From NCBI GenBank assembly GCA_903891755.1, contig CAITFY010000118.1:1-5206 (forward strand): a stretch of 5,206 bases of DNA, in the 5' to 3' direction. Below the pieces are notes generated by a model, which was not told the DNA's origin, did not search any database, and saw only the letters and a program-made list of their open reading frames with translations. This DNA comes from an uncultured Actinomycetes bacterium (lineage in GTDB: Bacteria; Actinomycetota; Actinomycetes; Nanopelagicales; Nanopelagicaceae). The translations under genes were made by a program, and so were the position numbers. Each line of letters opens with the position of its first letter. Within the stretch, counting starts at the first letter, position 1. Below are positions 1 through 5,206 of the stretch, piece after piece.

Positions 1-423
1 ATCATTAGTTAGAGATGCACGCCAACCTGGAATAGATTCCAATTTATCGAGAGTTCCACCTGTATGGCCAAGACCTCGTCCTGAAAGTTGGGGAACAGCT
101 CCGCCGCAGGCGGCAACAAGTGGAGCGAGTGGAAGTGTGATCTTGTCGCCGACTCCACCAGTGGAGTGCTTATCTGCAGTCTTGCGAGAGAGCGCTGACC
201 AATTCATCCGCTCACCGCTATTAATCATGGCATCGGTCCATCTCGAAATCTCGCGCATATTCATACCGTTGAGCAAAATAGCCATCAACAGCGAGGACAT
301 CTGCTCGTCAGCGACTACACCTCGGGTATATGCATCTACGATCCAATCAATCTGTGGATCTGTGAGTTCAACGTTGTCACGTTTAGCGCTAATAATTTCT
401 ACAGCTGCAAATGGTTCAATCAT
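1..423 (-). CDS. deoA: Thymidine phosphorylase (DeoA), N-terminal part, runs off the left edge
   Basis: Cytosolic enzyme that phosphorolyses thymidine or deoxyuridine to the free base and 2-deoxyribose-1-phosphate. The first 141 residues are present and the frame stays open to position 1; the family is usually about 425-440 residues, so roughly one third is seen. The start (MIEPFAAVEI) is an ATG at 423-421 with AAAGGA five bases upstream. Residues 85-94 read KHSTGGVGDK, the conserved phosphate-binding loop, and residues 114-129 read SGRGLGHTGGTLDKLE, which fits the thymidine/pyrimidine-nucleoside phosphorylase signature. The helical N-terminal region has the family's usual MAILLNGM segment (47-54). 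It lies 9 nt after the cdd stop, so it belongs to the same operon, and its substrate deoxyuridine is a product of Cdd. It could instead be a broader pyrimidine-nucleoside phosphorylase (pdp), because the deciding C-terminal part is outside the window. No damage is visible; the truncation is only the window edge. Confidence 0.95.
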   Translation of the reverse strand, partial: MIEPFAAVEIISAKRDNVELTDPQIDWIVDAYTRGVVADEQMSSLLMAILLNGMNMREISRWTDAMINSGERMNWSALSRKTADKHSTGGVGDKITLPLAPLVAACGGAVPQLSGRGLGHTGGTLDKLESIPGWRASLTND

Positions 424-428
424 GGGGA

Positions 429-434
429 TCCTTT
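429..434 (-). promoter_or_regulatory. Ribosome binding site of deoA
   Basis: On the minus strand AAAGGA lies 5 nt before the deoA ATG. It overlaps the cdd TAA stop (435-433), so ribosomes ending cdd are placed on the deoA start. It fixes the deoA start at 423. Confidence 0.75.
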
Positions 435-837
435 AGGAGAGTTGGTCTGGACCAAAGGCCCATGGCAAAATTTCAGACATAGGTAGTGGACCTGCCGGGG
501 TCATTAATTGGCAATGCGCACCACCGTGCTCAAAGATGAGTTGGCGACATCGTCCGCACGGAGATAGGAAATTTCCAGATCCATCAACACATACGACAGC
601 AATGATTTTGCCTCCACCAGAGGCGATGAGATTTGAAACCATGCCGCACTCCGCGCACAGCGTCATTCCATAACTGGCATTTTCGACATTGCAGCCGGTG
701 ACGATACGACCATCATCCACCAAGCCAGCAACGCCGACTGGAAATTTTGAGTAAGGCGCGTAGGCCATAGTCATAATGTGTTTGGCTTCTGCGTGAAGGG
801 CATCCCAATCAATCACTGGGAGTTCTGAAAGGCTCAA
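433..837 (-). CDS. cdd: Cytidine deaminase, homotetrameric short type
   Basis: Cytosolic zinc enzyme converting cytidine and deoxycytidine to uridine and deoxyuridine with release of ammonia. Its 134 residues match the short tetrameric class (about 130). Visible landmarks are AYAPYSKFPVG (25-35), the substrate-binding NVEN (50-53), the first zinc and catalytic segment CAE (Cys61, Glu63) and the second zinc motif PCGRC (Cys94, Cys97). The tail AFGPDQL (127-133) is the usual family ending. The first zinc segment reads CAEC instead of CAER, as in the mycobacterial enzyme. The start is a TTG overlapping the nupQ stop as TTGA; GGAG lies 7 nt upstream and no in-frame ATG precedes the conserved core. 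It sits between the transporter genes and deoA, so imported cytidine can be passed toward uridine and deoxyuridine. Identification is secure; only the rare start codon is inferred. Confidence 0.96.
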   Translation of the reverse strand: MSLSELPVIDWDALHAEAKHIMTMAYAPYSKFPVGVAGLVDDGRIVTGCNVENASYGMTLCAECGMVSNLIASGGGKIIAVVCVDGSGNFLSPCGRCRQLIFEHGGAHCQLMTPAGPLPMSEILPWAFGPDQLS

Positions 838-2093
838 TGAGATTCTCCGCGTTTATACGGGGTTCCATCAGCAGCCGGAGCTCTCACTCGACCAACAAAA
901 CCAGTAACTGCAATCACTGTTGCTAGGTAAGGAACCATCAACATGAATTCAGATGGAATTGGAGTTCCAATGATTCCAAGAACGCTTTGCAGGTTATCCG
1001 CGAAACCAAAGAGTAGGGCAGCTGAGACTGCGCCCCATGGAGTCCATCGACCGAAGATCAGCGCAGCCAGTGCAATAAAGCCCTTACCTGCGGTCATCTC
1101 TTTGTTGAATGAACCAACTCCGCCAACCGTGAAGTATGCGCCGCCTAAGCCAGCCACCAATCCGGCAATCATGACATTCATAAAGCGAAGACGATTGACC
1201 TTAATTCCAACGCTATCTGCCGCAGTCGGATGCTCGCCGACCGCGCGAGTACGAAGTCCCCATTTGGTCTTGAAGAGCGAGAAGTTGATAAAGAAGATAA
1301 CTCCATACATCAAATAAACGATGATGCTCTGATCAAAGAGAATCGGACCAATAATTGGAATCTTCCATAGCAGCGGAATCTTGATTGCAGAGAGCGTCGG
1401 ACCGGAGTTCCATGTGCTTTGGTAGGGGATGAGGAGCTTCTTGTAGAGGAAATCGGTAATACCGTAAACCAAAACGTTTAGAACGAATCCAAGGATGATC
1501 TGATCGATTGCAAAATTGATTGCAAAGACCGCAAGCAAAGTTGAAATGAGACATCCGGCAAGCGGCGCAACAACCAAACCCAGGAAAGTGGAGTGGGTGA
1601 GGCTGGCAACTACGCCACTCACGAAAGCGCCAGCGAGCAGTTGACCCTCAATAGCGATATTTACTACGCCAGAGCGTTCACTCAACACACCTGCCATAGA
1701 TCCAAAGATCAAAGGAACTGAGAGAAGCAATGCGCCTTGAAGCAGTCCAGTAAATGGAATGAACTTTCCGGCAGCCGCCCAGGAGAGGAATGACATCATG
1801 ATTCCTGCAGAGCCAATTCCACTTGCTAATCCAATGGTTCTTCCAGCGCGAAATTGTAGGAATGCGGCAGCAGATGCGAGGAGCGAAATTACGCCAAATA
1901 GGAGAGAGGATGTTCTAGAGCTGATCACCCATTGCTGGATGAGAACCCACTCTTTATCAAGGGTGAATCCATATGTAACGTTCTGCCCGCTCTTTTGAAG
2001 TAGGCCAAATATGAGTGTTGAAAGAATGGCGAGTGTCGCCATGACCAAGAGGCTACGGCGTCGGCGGCGTTCTGAAGCGGATAGAGCCTTCAT
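834..2093 (-). CDS. nupQ: Nucleoside ABC transporter permease, NupQ/YufQ-like
   Basis: Integral membrane subunit of a BMP-type nucleoside importer, expected to pair with the upstream NupP-like permease to form the channel. With the preferred start it has 419 residues. The segment LSERSGVVNIAIEGQLL (137-153) is the hallmark of this permease type. AVGEHPTAADSVGIKV (284-299) is the likely cytoplasmic loop that meets the ATPase, and GKGFIALAALIFGRWTPWG (337-354, with Gly355 replaced by Ala) is the conserved late segment. About ten or eleven hydrophobic segments are visible. Bacillus YufQ is about 320 residues, so roughly 100 extra N-terminal residues are present, with a basic start (SERRRRRS, 7-14) and about three extra hydrophobic segments (15-32, 62-80, 86-107). 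The start chosen is the ATG at 2093, which overlaps the previous stop as ATGA and has AAGGG 9 nt upstream; an ATG at 2102 is possible but AAGGG would then touch it. The exact substrate cannot be read from the sequence. Confidence 0.93.
   Translation of the reverse strand: MKALSASERRRRRSLLVMATLAILSTLIFGLLQKSGQNVTYGFTLDKEWVLIQQWVISSRTSSLLFGVISLLASAAAFLQFRAGRTIGLASGIGSAGIMMSFLSWAAAGKFIPFTGLLQGALLLSVPLIFGSMAGVLSERSGVVNIAIEGQLLAGAFVSGVVASLTHSTFLGLVVAPLAGCLISTLLAVFAINFAIDQIILGFVLNVLVYGITDFLYKKLLIPYQSTWNSGPTLSAIKIPLLWKIPIIGPILFDQSIIVYLMYGVIFFINFSLFKTKWGLRTRAVGEHPTAADSVGIKVNRLRFMNVMIAGLVAGLGGAYFTVGGVGSFNKEMTAGKGFIALAALIFGRWTPWGAVSAALLFGFADNLQSVLGIIGTPIPSEFMLMVPYLATVIAVTGFVGRVRAPAADGTPYKRGESH
844..848 (-). 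promoter_or_regulatory. Ribosome binding site deciding the TTG start of cdd
   Basis: GGAGA lies inside the last codons of the nupQ-like gene, 6 nt before the TTG at 837-835. No ATG or GTG is available at a suitable distance. Together with the TTGA stop/start overlap this supports TTG as the true initiator. Confidence 0.7.
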
Positions 2094-3268
2094 CCATTCC
2101 ATCCCTTCGCCGTGAGATCACCAGTTGTTTTGAGATTCTTCAATCTAAAGACCCACTTCACAACTGCTGGGGCTGCGATAAATAGGACCACAAGCGCCTG
2201 AATGACTAGCACGATATCAATAGGAGTATTGGTATTTGCCTGCATCGTTCCACCACCAGCGCGGAGCGCACCAAAGAGTAGTGAGGCAAAGACTACGCCC
2301 ATTGGTTTTGCACGGCCTAAGAGTGCGACGGTAATTGCATCAAATCCGAAGTTGCCGGCGGTACCGCTGGTGAGTGAGAAGTCGCTACCAAGTACGTGCA
2401 CTGCGCCGCCGAGACCTGCAAGCCCACCGGAGATGGCCATAACTGTAGTCATTACAAAAGGAACAGATATTCCAGCAGTTTTTGCAGCTGCCGCATTAGC
2501 TCCGACTGCTCTAAATCTAAATCCCCATGTACTTCGGGAGAGCAACCACCAGACAAATGCTGCCGCTGCAAGCGCAACAAAGATTCCCAGATTCACTCGG
2601 TAGTTATCCCCGGCGAGATGCGGCATTCTCGCGGATGGCAAAACATCAGGTGAGATGGGATCGCGTCGTCCAGGTCTCAAGAATCGAGTGGTGCCGAGCA
2701 ACCACATCAAGAAGTAGAGCGCCACATAGTTGAGCATGATGGTGACGATTACCTCGTGTGAGCCGGTTCGAGCTTTGAGTAAGCCAACCAATCCGCCCCA
2801 AATTGCACCGGCAATAATTGCCGCGAGTACAGCGAAAACCACATGGATTCCGATTGGCATATGAAAAGCAAAGCCAACATAGGAGGCGGCAATTGATCCG
2901 AAGATAAATTGACCCTGCGCTCCAATATTAAATAAACCAGCTCTGAAAGCCAGAGCTACAGAGAGCCCGGCTAAGATAAGGGGAGCGGCGGTAACCAGAG
3001 TTTCAGAGAGCGGATACCAAGAGAGCAAAGCATCGTGCGGCTTAGCCAAACTTGGGTTGTAAACCGAACCTTCAAATAGTGCAAGGTAGGACTGCCAAAT
3101 TGCCACACCTGCAGATTTAATAAATGTAATTGGATGTCCGATGTGCTTGAGAACTGTTGAATCAGAGAAGGCAATCAGAAGCGCTCCAAAGAACATTGCC
3201 AATACAAAGGAGAGCCCGGGAAGGGTGAGAGCGCGAAGTGAAGGACGCTTCTTCGTTAATTTACGCAT
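2090..3268 (-). CDS. nupP: Nucleoside ABC transporter permease, NupP/YufP-like
   Basis: Integral membrane subunit of the nucleoside importer, in the BPD_transp_2 permease family. It has 392 residues from the chosen ATG. An N-terminal hydrophobic segment (about 14-36) is followed by a long outward loop (37-86). The hallmark FRAGLFNIGAQGQ is at 108-120, EVIVTIMLNY at 172-181, and GFDAITVALLGRAKPMG at 308-324. About nine hydrophobic segments are visible, ending near residue 373 and followed by a basic cytoplasmic tail. The EVI-TIMLN motif distinguishes NupP/YufP-like permeases from the NupQ-like partner encoded next. The start is uncertain: the ATG at 3268 overlaps the ATPase stop by 8 nt, and a GTG at 3277 would add three residues; neither has a clear ribosome binding site, so coupling to the ATPase gene is likely. 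An in-frame TAA at 3286-3284 limits any further extension. Its stop overlaps the nupQ start. Confidence 0.93.
   Translation of the reverse strand: MRKLTKKRPSLRALTLPGLSFVLAMFFGALLIAFSDSTVLKHIGHPITFIKSAGVAIWQSYLALFEGSVYNPSLAKPHDALLSWYPLSETLVTAAPLILAGLSVALAFRAGLFNIGAQGQFIFGSIAASYVGFAFHMPIGIHVVFAVLAAIIAGAIWGGLVGLLKARTGSHEVIVTIMLNYVALYFLMWLLGTTRFLRPGRRDPISPDVLPSARMPHLAGDNYRVNLGIFVALAAAAFVWWLLSRSTWGFRFRAVGANAAAAKTAGISVPFVMTTVMAISGGLAGLGGAVHVLGSDFSLTSGTAGNFGFDAITVALLGRAKPMGVVFASLLFGALRAGGGTMQANTNTPIDIVLVIQALVVLFIAAPAVVKWVFRLKNLKTTGDLTAKGWNG
2103..2107 (-). promoter_or_regulatory. Ribosome binding site deciding the nupQ start
   Basis: AAGGG lies 9 nt before the ATG at 2093-2091 and directly against the alternative ATG at 2102-2100. 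The spacing favours the downstream ATG, which also gives the compact ATGA overlap with the nupP stop. Confidence 0.6.
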
Positions 3269-4763
3269 GAACAACACCAGCCATTAGTAGTCCTAGCTCT
3301 TGGGCGGTTACACCGGAAGGAACGATCGCAAGAATTTCACCACGATACATAACGGCGATGCGATCGGCTAAAGCAAGCACCTCATCAAGTTCTGTACTGA
3401 AGAGGAGAACGGCTCTGCCAGCATCTCGTTCTTCCAAGATGCGTTTATGCACAAACTCGATGGAACCGACATCTAAACCTCGAGTTGGTTGTGAAGCAAC
3501 AAGAAGTTTTACCGGCCTAGATAGCTCTCTAGCCAAAACAACCTTCTGCTTATTTCCACCCGAGAGTGAGGAGACAGGGTCATTTACCGATTGCAAACGG
3601 ATATCAAACTCATCCTTGCGCTTTTCGGCCTCAGAGAGAACTACAGAGGGTGACATCTGAATTCCCTTGGCATAAGGAGGTAGGTCATGTAAGTCCAGGA
3701 TGAGATTCTCGGCGATGGCCATAGAACCAATTAGCCCATCTAGCTCACGGGACTCGGGCACGAATGCGATTCCCGCATGGAGTGATTCGCGAACACTCTT
3801 GCCGATCACTTCCGAGCCATCAAGGATGATTGAACCTTCGACATGCTCCTCAAGATTCACCATGGAGCGAGCAACTTCAGATTGGCCGTTGCCTTGGACT
3901 CCAGCGATGGCGAGAACTTCTCCAGCCTTCACTTCAAAATTAACGTTATTAACTAAGGCGCGACCCACGGAGTCTCGGATAGTCAACCCTTCAACCTTAA
4001 GCACCACATCTCCGATTGTGTGAGCCCCTTTATCTGGTGCAAGCTCAACCTCGCGGCCAACCATCAGCGAAGCAAGTTCGTTTTGCGACGCGTCAGGGGA
4101 GGCGGTACCTACGACCTTACCGCGGCGAATAATGGTGATGCGATCCGCAACTGCTTTTACTTCACGAAGTTTGTGAGTGATGAAGATGATTGAAGTTCCA
4201 TCTTCCTTGAGTTGCTTCATTATCTTTAGGAGATCATCGGTCTCTTGCGGAGTGAGCACTGCCGTAGGTTCATCCAATATCAATACTTTGGCATCGTAAA
4301 TCAGAGCGCGAATAATCTCGACACGCTGTTGAACTCCTACGGGAAGACCTTCAATTAGATCATCTGGGTTTACATCAAAATTGAATTGATCAGAGACCTT
4401 CTTGATTCTCTCGCGAGCTTCATTGAGATCTAGAATTCCCGCAAAGCCACTCTTCTCATGGCCAAGGACAATATTTTCAGCAACTGTGAAAACTGGAACC
4501 AACATAAAGTGTTGGTGAACCATGCCAATGCCAGAAGCAAGAGCGTCGCTAGGTTCCTTAATATGCTTTACGACATCATCGACGAGAATTTCACCGCTAT
4601 CTGGTGCGACCAAGCCATAGACAATATTCATGAGAGTTGATTTACCTGCGCCATTTTCGCCCAGAATCGCATGAATTTCGCCGGTCTCAACCTTGAGGTC
4701 AATCGCATCATTGGCAAGAAGTGCACCAAATGATTTTGATATCCCGCGAAGTTCTAGTGACAC
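3261..4763 (-). CDS. nupO: Nucleoside ABC transporter ATP-binding protein with two nucleotide-binding domains, NupO/YufO-like
   Basis: Cytoplasmic ATPase that powers the importer. It has 500 residues in two tandem ABC domains, the usual size for this family (about 500-510). Domain 1 has Walker A GENGAGKST (35-43), a Q-loop glutamine at 84, the family's altered signature LPVGVQQR (140-147), Walker B LILDEP (161-166) and H-loop His197, so it looks catalytic. Domain 2 has a degenerate Walker A, GVQGNGQSE (288-296), with no lysine. It keeps a canonical signature LSGGNKQK (400-407), but Walker B is LLVASQPTRGLD (420-431), with Ser-Gln for Asp-Glu, and Ser456 stands in the H-loop. This pattern is typical of the YufO subfamily and is not damage. 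The start is the GTG at 4763, with AAGGG 6 nt upstream and no ATG alternative. The gene begins after a terminator that separates it from the binding-protein gene, and its stop overlaps the nupP start. Confidence 0.95.
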   Translation of the reverse strand: MSLELRGISKSFGALLANDAIDLKVETGEIHAILGENGAGKSTLMNIVYGLVAPDSGEILVDDVVKHIKEPSDALASGIGMVHQHFMLVPVFTVAENIVLGHEKSGFAGILDLNEARERIKKVSDQFNFDVNPDDLIEGLPVGVQQRVEIIRALIYDAKVLILDEPTAVLTPQETDDLLKIMKQLKEDGTSIIFITHKLREVKAVADRITIIRRGKVVGTASPDASQNELASLMVGREVELAPDKGAHTIGDVVLKVEGLTIRDSVGRALVNNVNFEVKAGEVLAIAGVQGNGQSEVARSMVNLEEHVEGSIILDGSEVIGKSVRESLHAGIAFVPESRELDGLIGSMAIAENLILDLHDLPPYAKGIQMSPSVVLSEAEKRKDEFDIRLQSVNDPVSSLSGGNKQKVVLARELSRPVKLLVASQPTRGLDVGSIEFVHKRILEERDAGRAVLLFSTELDEVLALADRIAVMYRGEILAIVPSGVTAQELGLLMAGVVHA

Positions 4764-4769
4764 GATGAA

Positions 4770-4774
4770 CCCTT
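4770..4774 (-). promoter_or_regulatory. Ribosome binding site of the nupO-like gene
   Basis: AAGGG lies 6 nt before the GTG at 4763-4761 and is the best ribosome binding site in the window. The bases just upstream (minus-strand ACCGAGAGA, 4782-4774) repeat part of the terminator arm and overlap its first base, so this site could in principle be paired with the terminator's second arm. Confidence 0.75.
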
Positions 4775-4808
4775 CTCTCGGTGCTCTAATTTAAGCAATC
4801 TTTATCAA

Positions 4809-4846
4809 AAAAACCGAGAGAGTTAAGAATAACTCTCTCGGTTTTT
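4809..4846 (-). terminator. Intrinsic terminator between the binding-protein gene and the ATPase gene
   Basis: A perfect 16-bp inverted repeat (4809-4824 with 4831-4846) closes a 6-nt loop; an extra A-T pair makes it 17 bp with a 4-nt loop. On the minus strand the second arm ends in CGG followed by seven T, the classic form of a Rho-independent terminator, 25 nt after the bmpA stop. On the plus strand the hairpin is followed by only five T, and there is no plus-strand gene to end. It most likely lets part of transcription stop after bmpA, giving more binding protein than membrane subunits, as is common in ABC import operons. Partial read-through is inferred from the lack of any convincing promoter for nupO. 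Confidence 0.9.
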
Positions 4847-4870
4847 GACTAACTATTTTTTATATATGCC

Positions 4871-5206
4871 CTACTTGGTTACATCCACTGAACCGCTTGT
4901 AATAGCAGCTGCCAATGCGCGAATCTCTTGTTGGAGCTTAGCTGGCACCTTGCTTGCAAGGTTGTGGAATCCAGCGAGACCGGTTCCCTTGTTAGCAAGA
5001 GTTCCGACGTACATGGTATTTGTGAACTTGCCAGCGGCGGTGTCCTTGATAGCTGCTGCAACTGAAGCGCCTACGCCCTTAGTTACTGAGTTAAGGATGA
5101 CTGCCTTGACCTTGGCATCAGTTACCTGACCCCACATGTCAGAGTCAACACCGATTGTTACTGACTTGTGTGATGTAGCTGAGTTGCTAGCTGTTGCATT
5201 CTCAAG
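4871..5206 (-). CDS. bmpA: BMP-family nucleoside-binding protein of an ABC importer, C-terminal part
   Basis: Extracytoplasmic substrate-binding subunit, normally a lipoprotein, which captures nucleosides for the importer. Only the last 111 residues are present; the frame is open to the right edge, so the signal peptide and lipobox cannot be seen. The frame continues upstream of the internal Met at 5137. Family landmarks are IGVDSDMW (18-25), where GVDSD is part of the ligand pocket in this family; AVILNSVTKGVGASVAAAIKD (35-55), matching the usual helix after the pocket; and the segment around YVGTLANKGTGLAGFH (66-81). The C-terminal helix KVPAKLQQEIRALAAAI follows. Just before the pocket motif is a Ser/Thr/Asn-rich stretch (ATASNSATSHKS), which looks unusual for the family. 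A strong terminator begins 25 nt after the TAG stop. The adjacent ATPase and permeases are of the BMP-linked type, which supports a nucleoside ligand. A purine ligand cannot be excluded. Confidence 0.9.
   Translation of the reverse strand, partial: LENATASNSATSHKSVTIGVDSDMWGQVTDAKVKAVILNSVTKGVGASVAAAIKDTAAGKFTNTMYVGTLANKGTGLAGFHNLASKVPAKLQQEIRALAAAITSGSVDVTK

Larger units (their letters stand above)
4764..4870 (-). other. Intergenic leader between bmpA and nupO
   Basis: This is the only sizeable non-coding stretch. It holds, in transcription order, a short A/T-rich run after the bmpA stop, the terminator hairpin, a 30-nt A/T-rich linker, a 9-nt copy of the hairpin's first arm (4782-4774) and the nupO ribosome binding site. 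I find no promoter pair with acceptable spacing and no recognisable riboswitch core. Confidence 0.7.

Noticed and set aside
137..436. Plus-strand open frame of 99 codons at the left end
   Set aside because: It is the antisense of deoA, whose minus-strand translation has clear family motifs. The plus-strand protein resembles nothing I know.
943..1317. Plus-strand open frame of 124 codons
   Set aside because: Antisense to the nupQ-like gene; its proline/alanine-rich content is what the reverse of hydrophobic membrane codons gives.
2202..2653. Overlapping plus-strand open frames of 133 and 85 codons
   Set aside because: Both lie opposite the nupP-like gene in different frames. Composition is unnatural and no motif is visible.
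3269..3277. GTG start for the nupP-like permease at 3277
   Set aside because: No better ribosome binding site than for the ATG at 3268, and it adds only Met-Leu-Phe. The ATG with the shorter overlap is preferred, at low certainty.
3358..4023. Two plus-strand open frames (100 and 107 codons) opposite the ATPase gene
   Set aside because: Shadows of a well-conserved two-domain ABC ATPase; the Ser/Arg-rich content has no recognisable domain.
4785..4812. Possible promoter for nupO: TTGATA and TAAATT on the minus strand
   Set aside because: The two hexamers are only about 9 nt apart, far from the needed 16-18, and the first is part of the terminator tail. A weak promoter cannot be excluded, but the sequence does not support one.
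4774..4846. Three copies of an ACCGAGAGA-type unit as a direct or CRISPR-like repeat
   Set aside because: Two of the copies are the arms of one terminator hairpin, the units are only 9 nt, and there is no regular spacing.
4845..5129. Plus-strand open frame starting inside the terminator region, opposite bmpA
   Set aside because: The minus-strand frame carries BMP-family motifs through the whole stretch. The plus-strand frame would begin inside the hairpin's T run with no ribosome binding site.

Overview
The window holds one nucleoside uptake and salvage operon, read entirely on the minus strand. Its order is: the C-terminal part of a BMP-family substrate-binding protein (right edge), a two-domain ABC ATPase, two different BPD_transp_2-type permeases, cytidine deaminase, and the N-terminal third of thymidine phosphorylase (left edge). 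Nothing on the plus strand looks like a real gene. Nearly every base is coding; the only gap of any size is about 107 nt between the binding-protein gene and the ATPase gene.

Organism: probably an actinobacterium. The cytidine deaminase carries a CAEC zinc-site variant as in the mycobacterial enzyme, instead of the CAER of Bacillus, and cdd followed by deoA is a familiar actinobacterial order. Base composition looks near balanced by eye, low for most Actinobacteria. A small-genome aquatic lineage (acI/Nanopelagicales-like) would fit the composition and tight packing, but that placement is inference.

Layout in transcription order: bmpA-like C-terminus (5206-4871); a strong intrinsic terminator (hairpin 4809-4846) and leader; nupO-like ATPase (4763-3261); nupP-like permease (about 3268-2090); nupQ-like permease (about 2093-834); cdd (837-433); deoA (423 to beyond position 1). 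From the ATPase to cdd each stop codon overlaps the next start, and cdd and deoA are 9 nt apart, so these five genes are very probably co-transcribed and translationally coupled.

How they work together: the binding protein captures nucleosides outside the membrane, the two permeases form the channel, and the ATPase powers import. Cdd deaminates (deoxy)cytidine to (deoxy)uridine, and DeoA splits thymidine or deoxyuridine into base and deoxyribose-1-phosphate. The coupling points to pyrimidine (deoxy)nucleoside scavenging.

I see no new defence, mobile or RNA-guided system. The most interesting non-coding signal is the gap: a 16-17 bp terminator directly after the binding-protein gene, plus a 9-nt copy of one hairpin arm overlapping the ATPase ribosome binding site. 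That would allow stepped expression, and possibly an alternative RNA fold.
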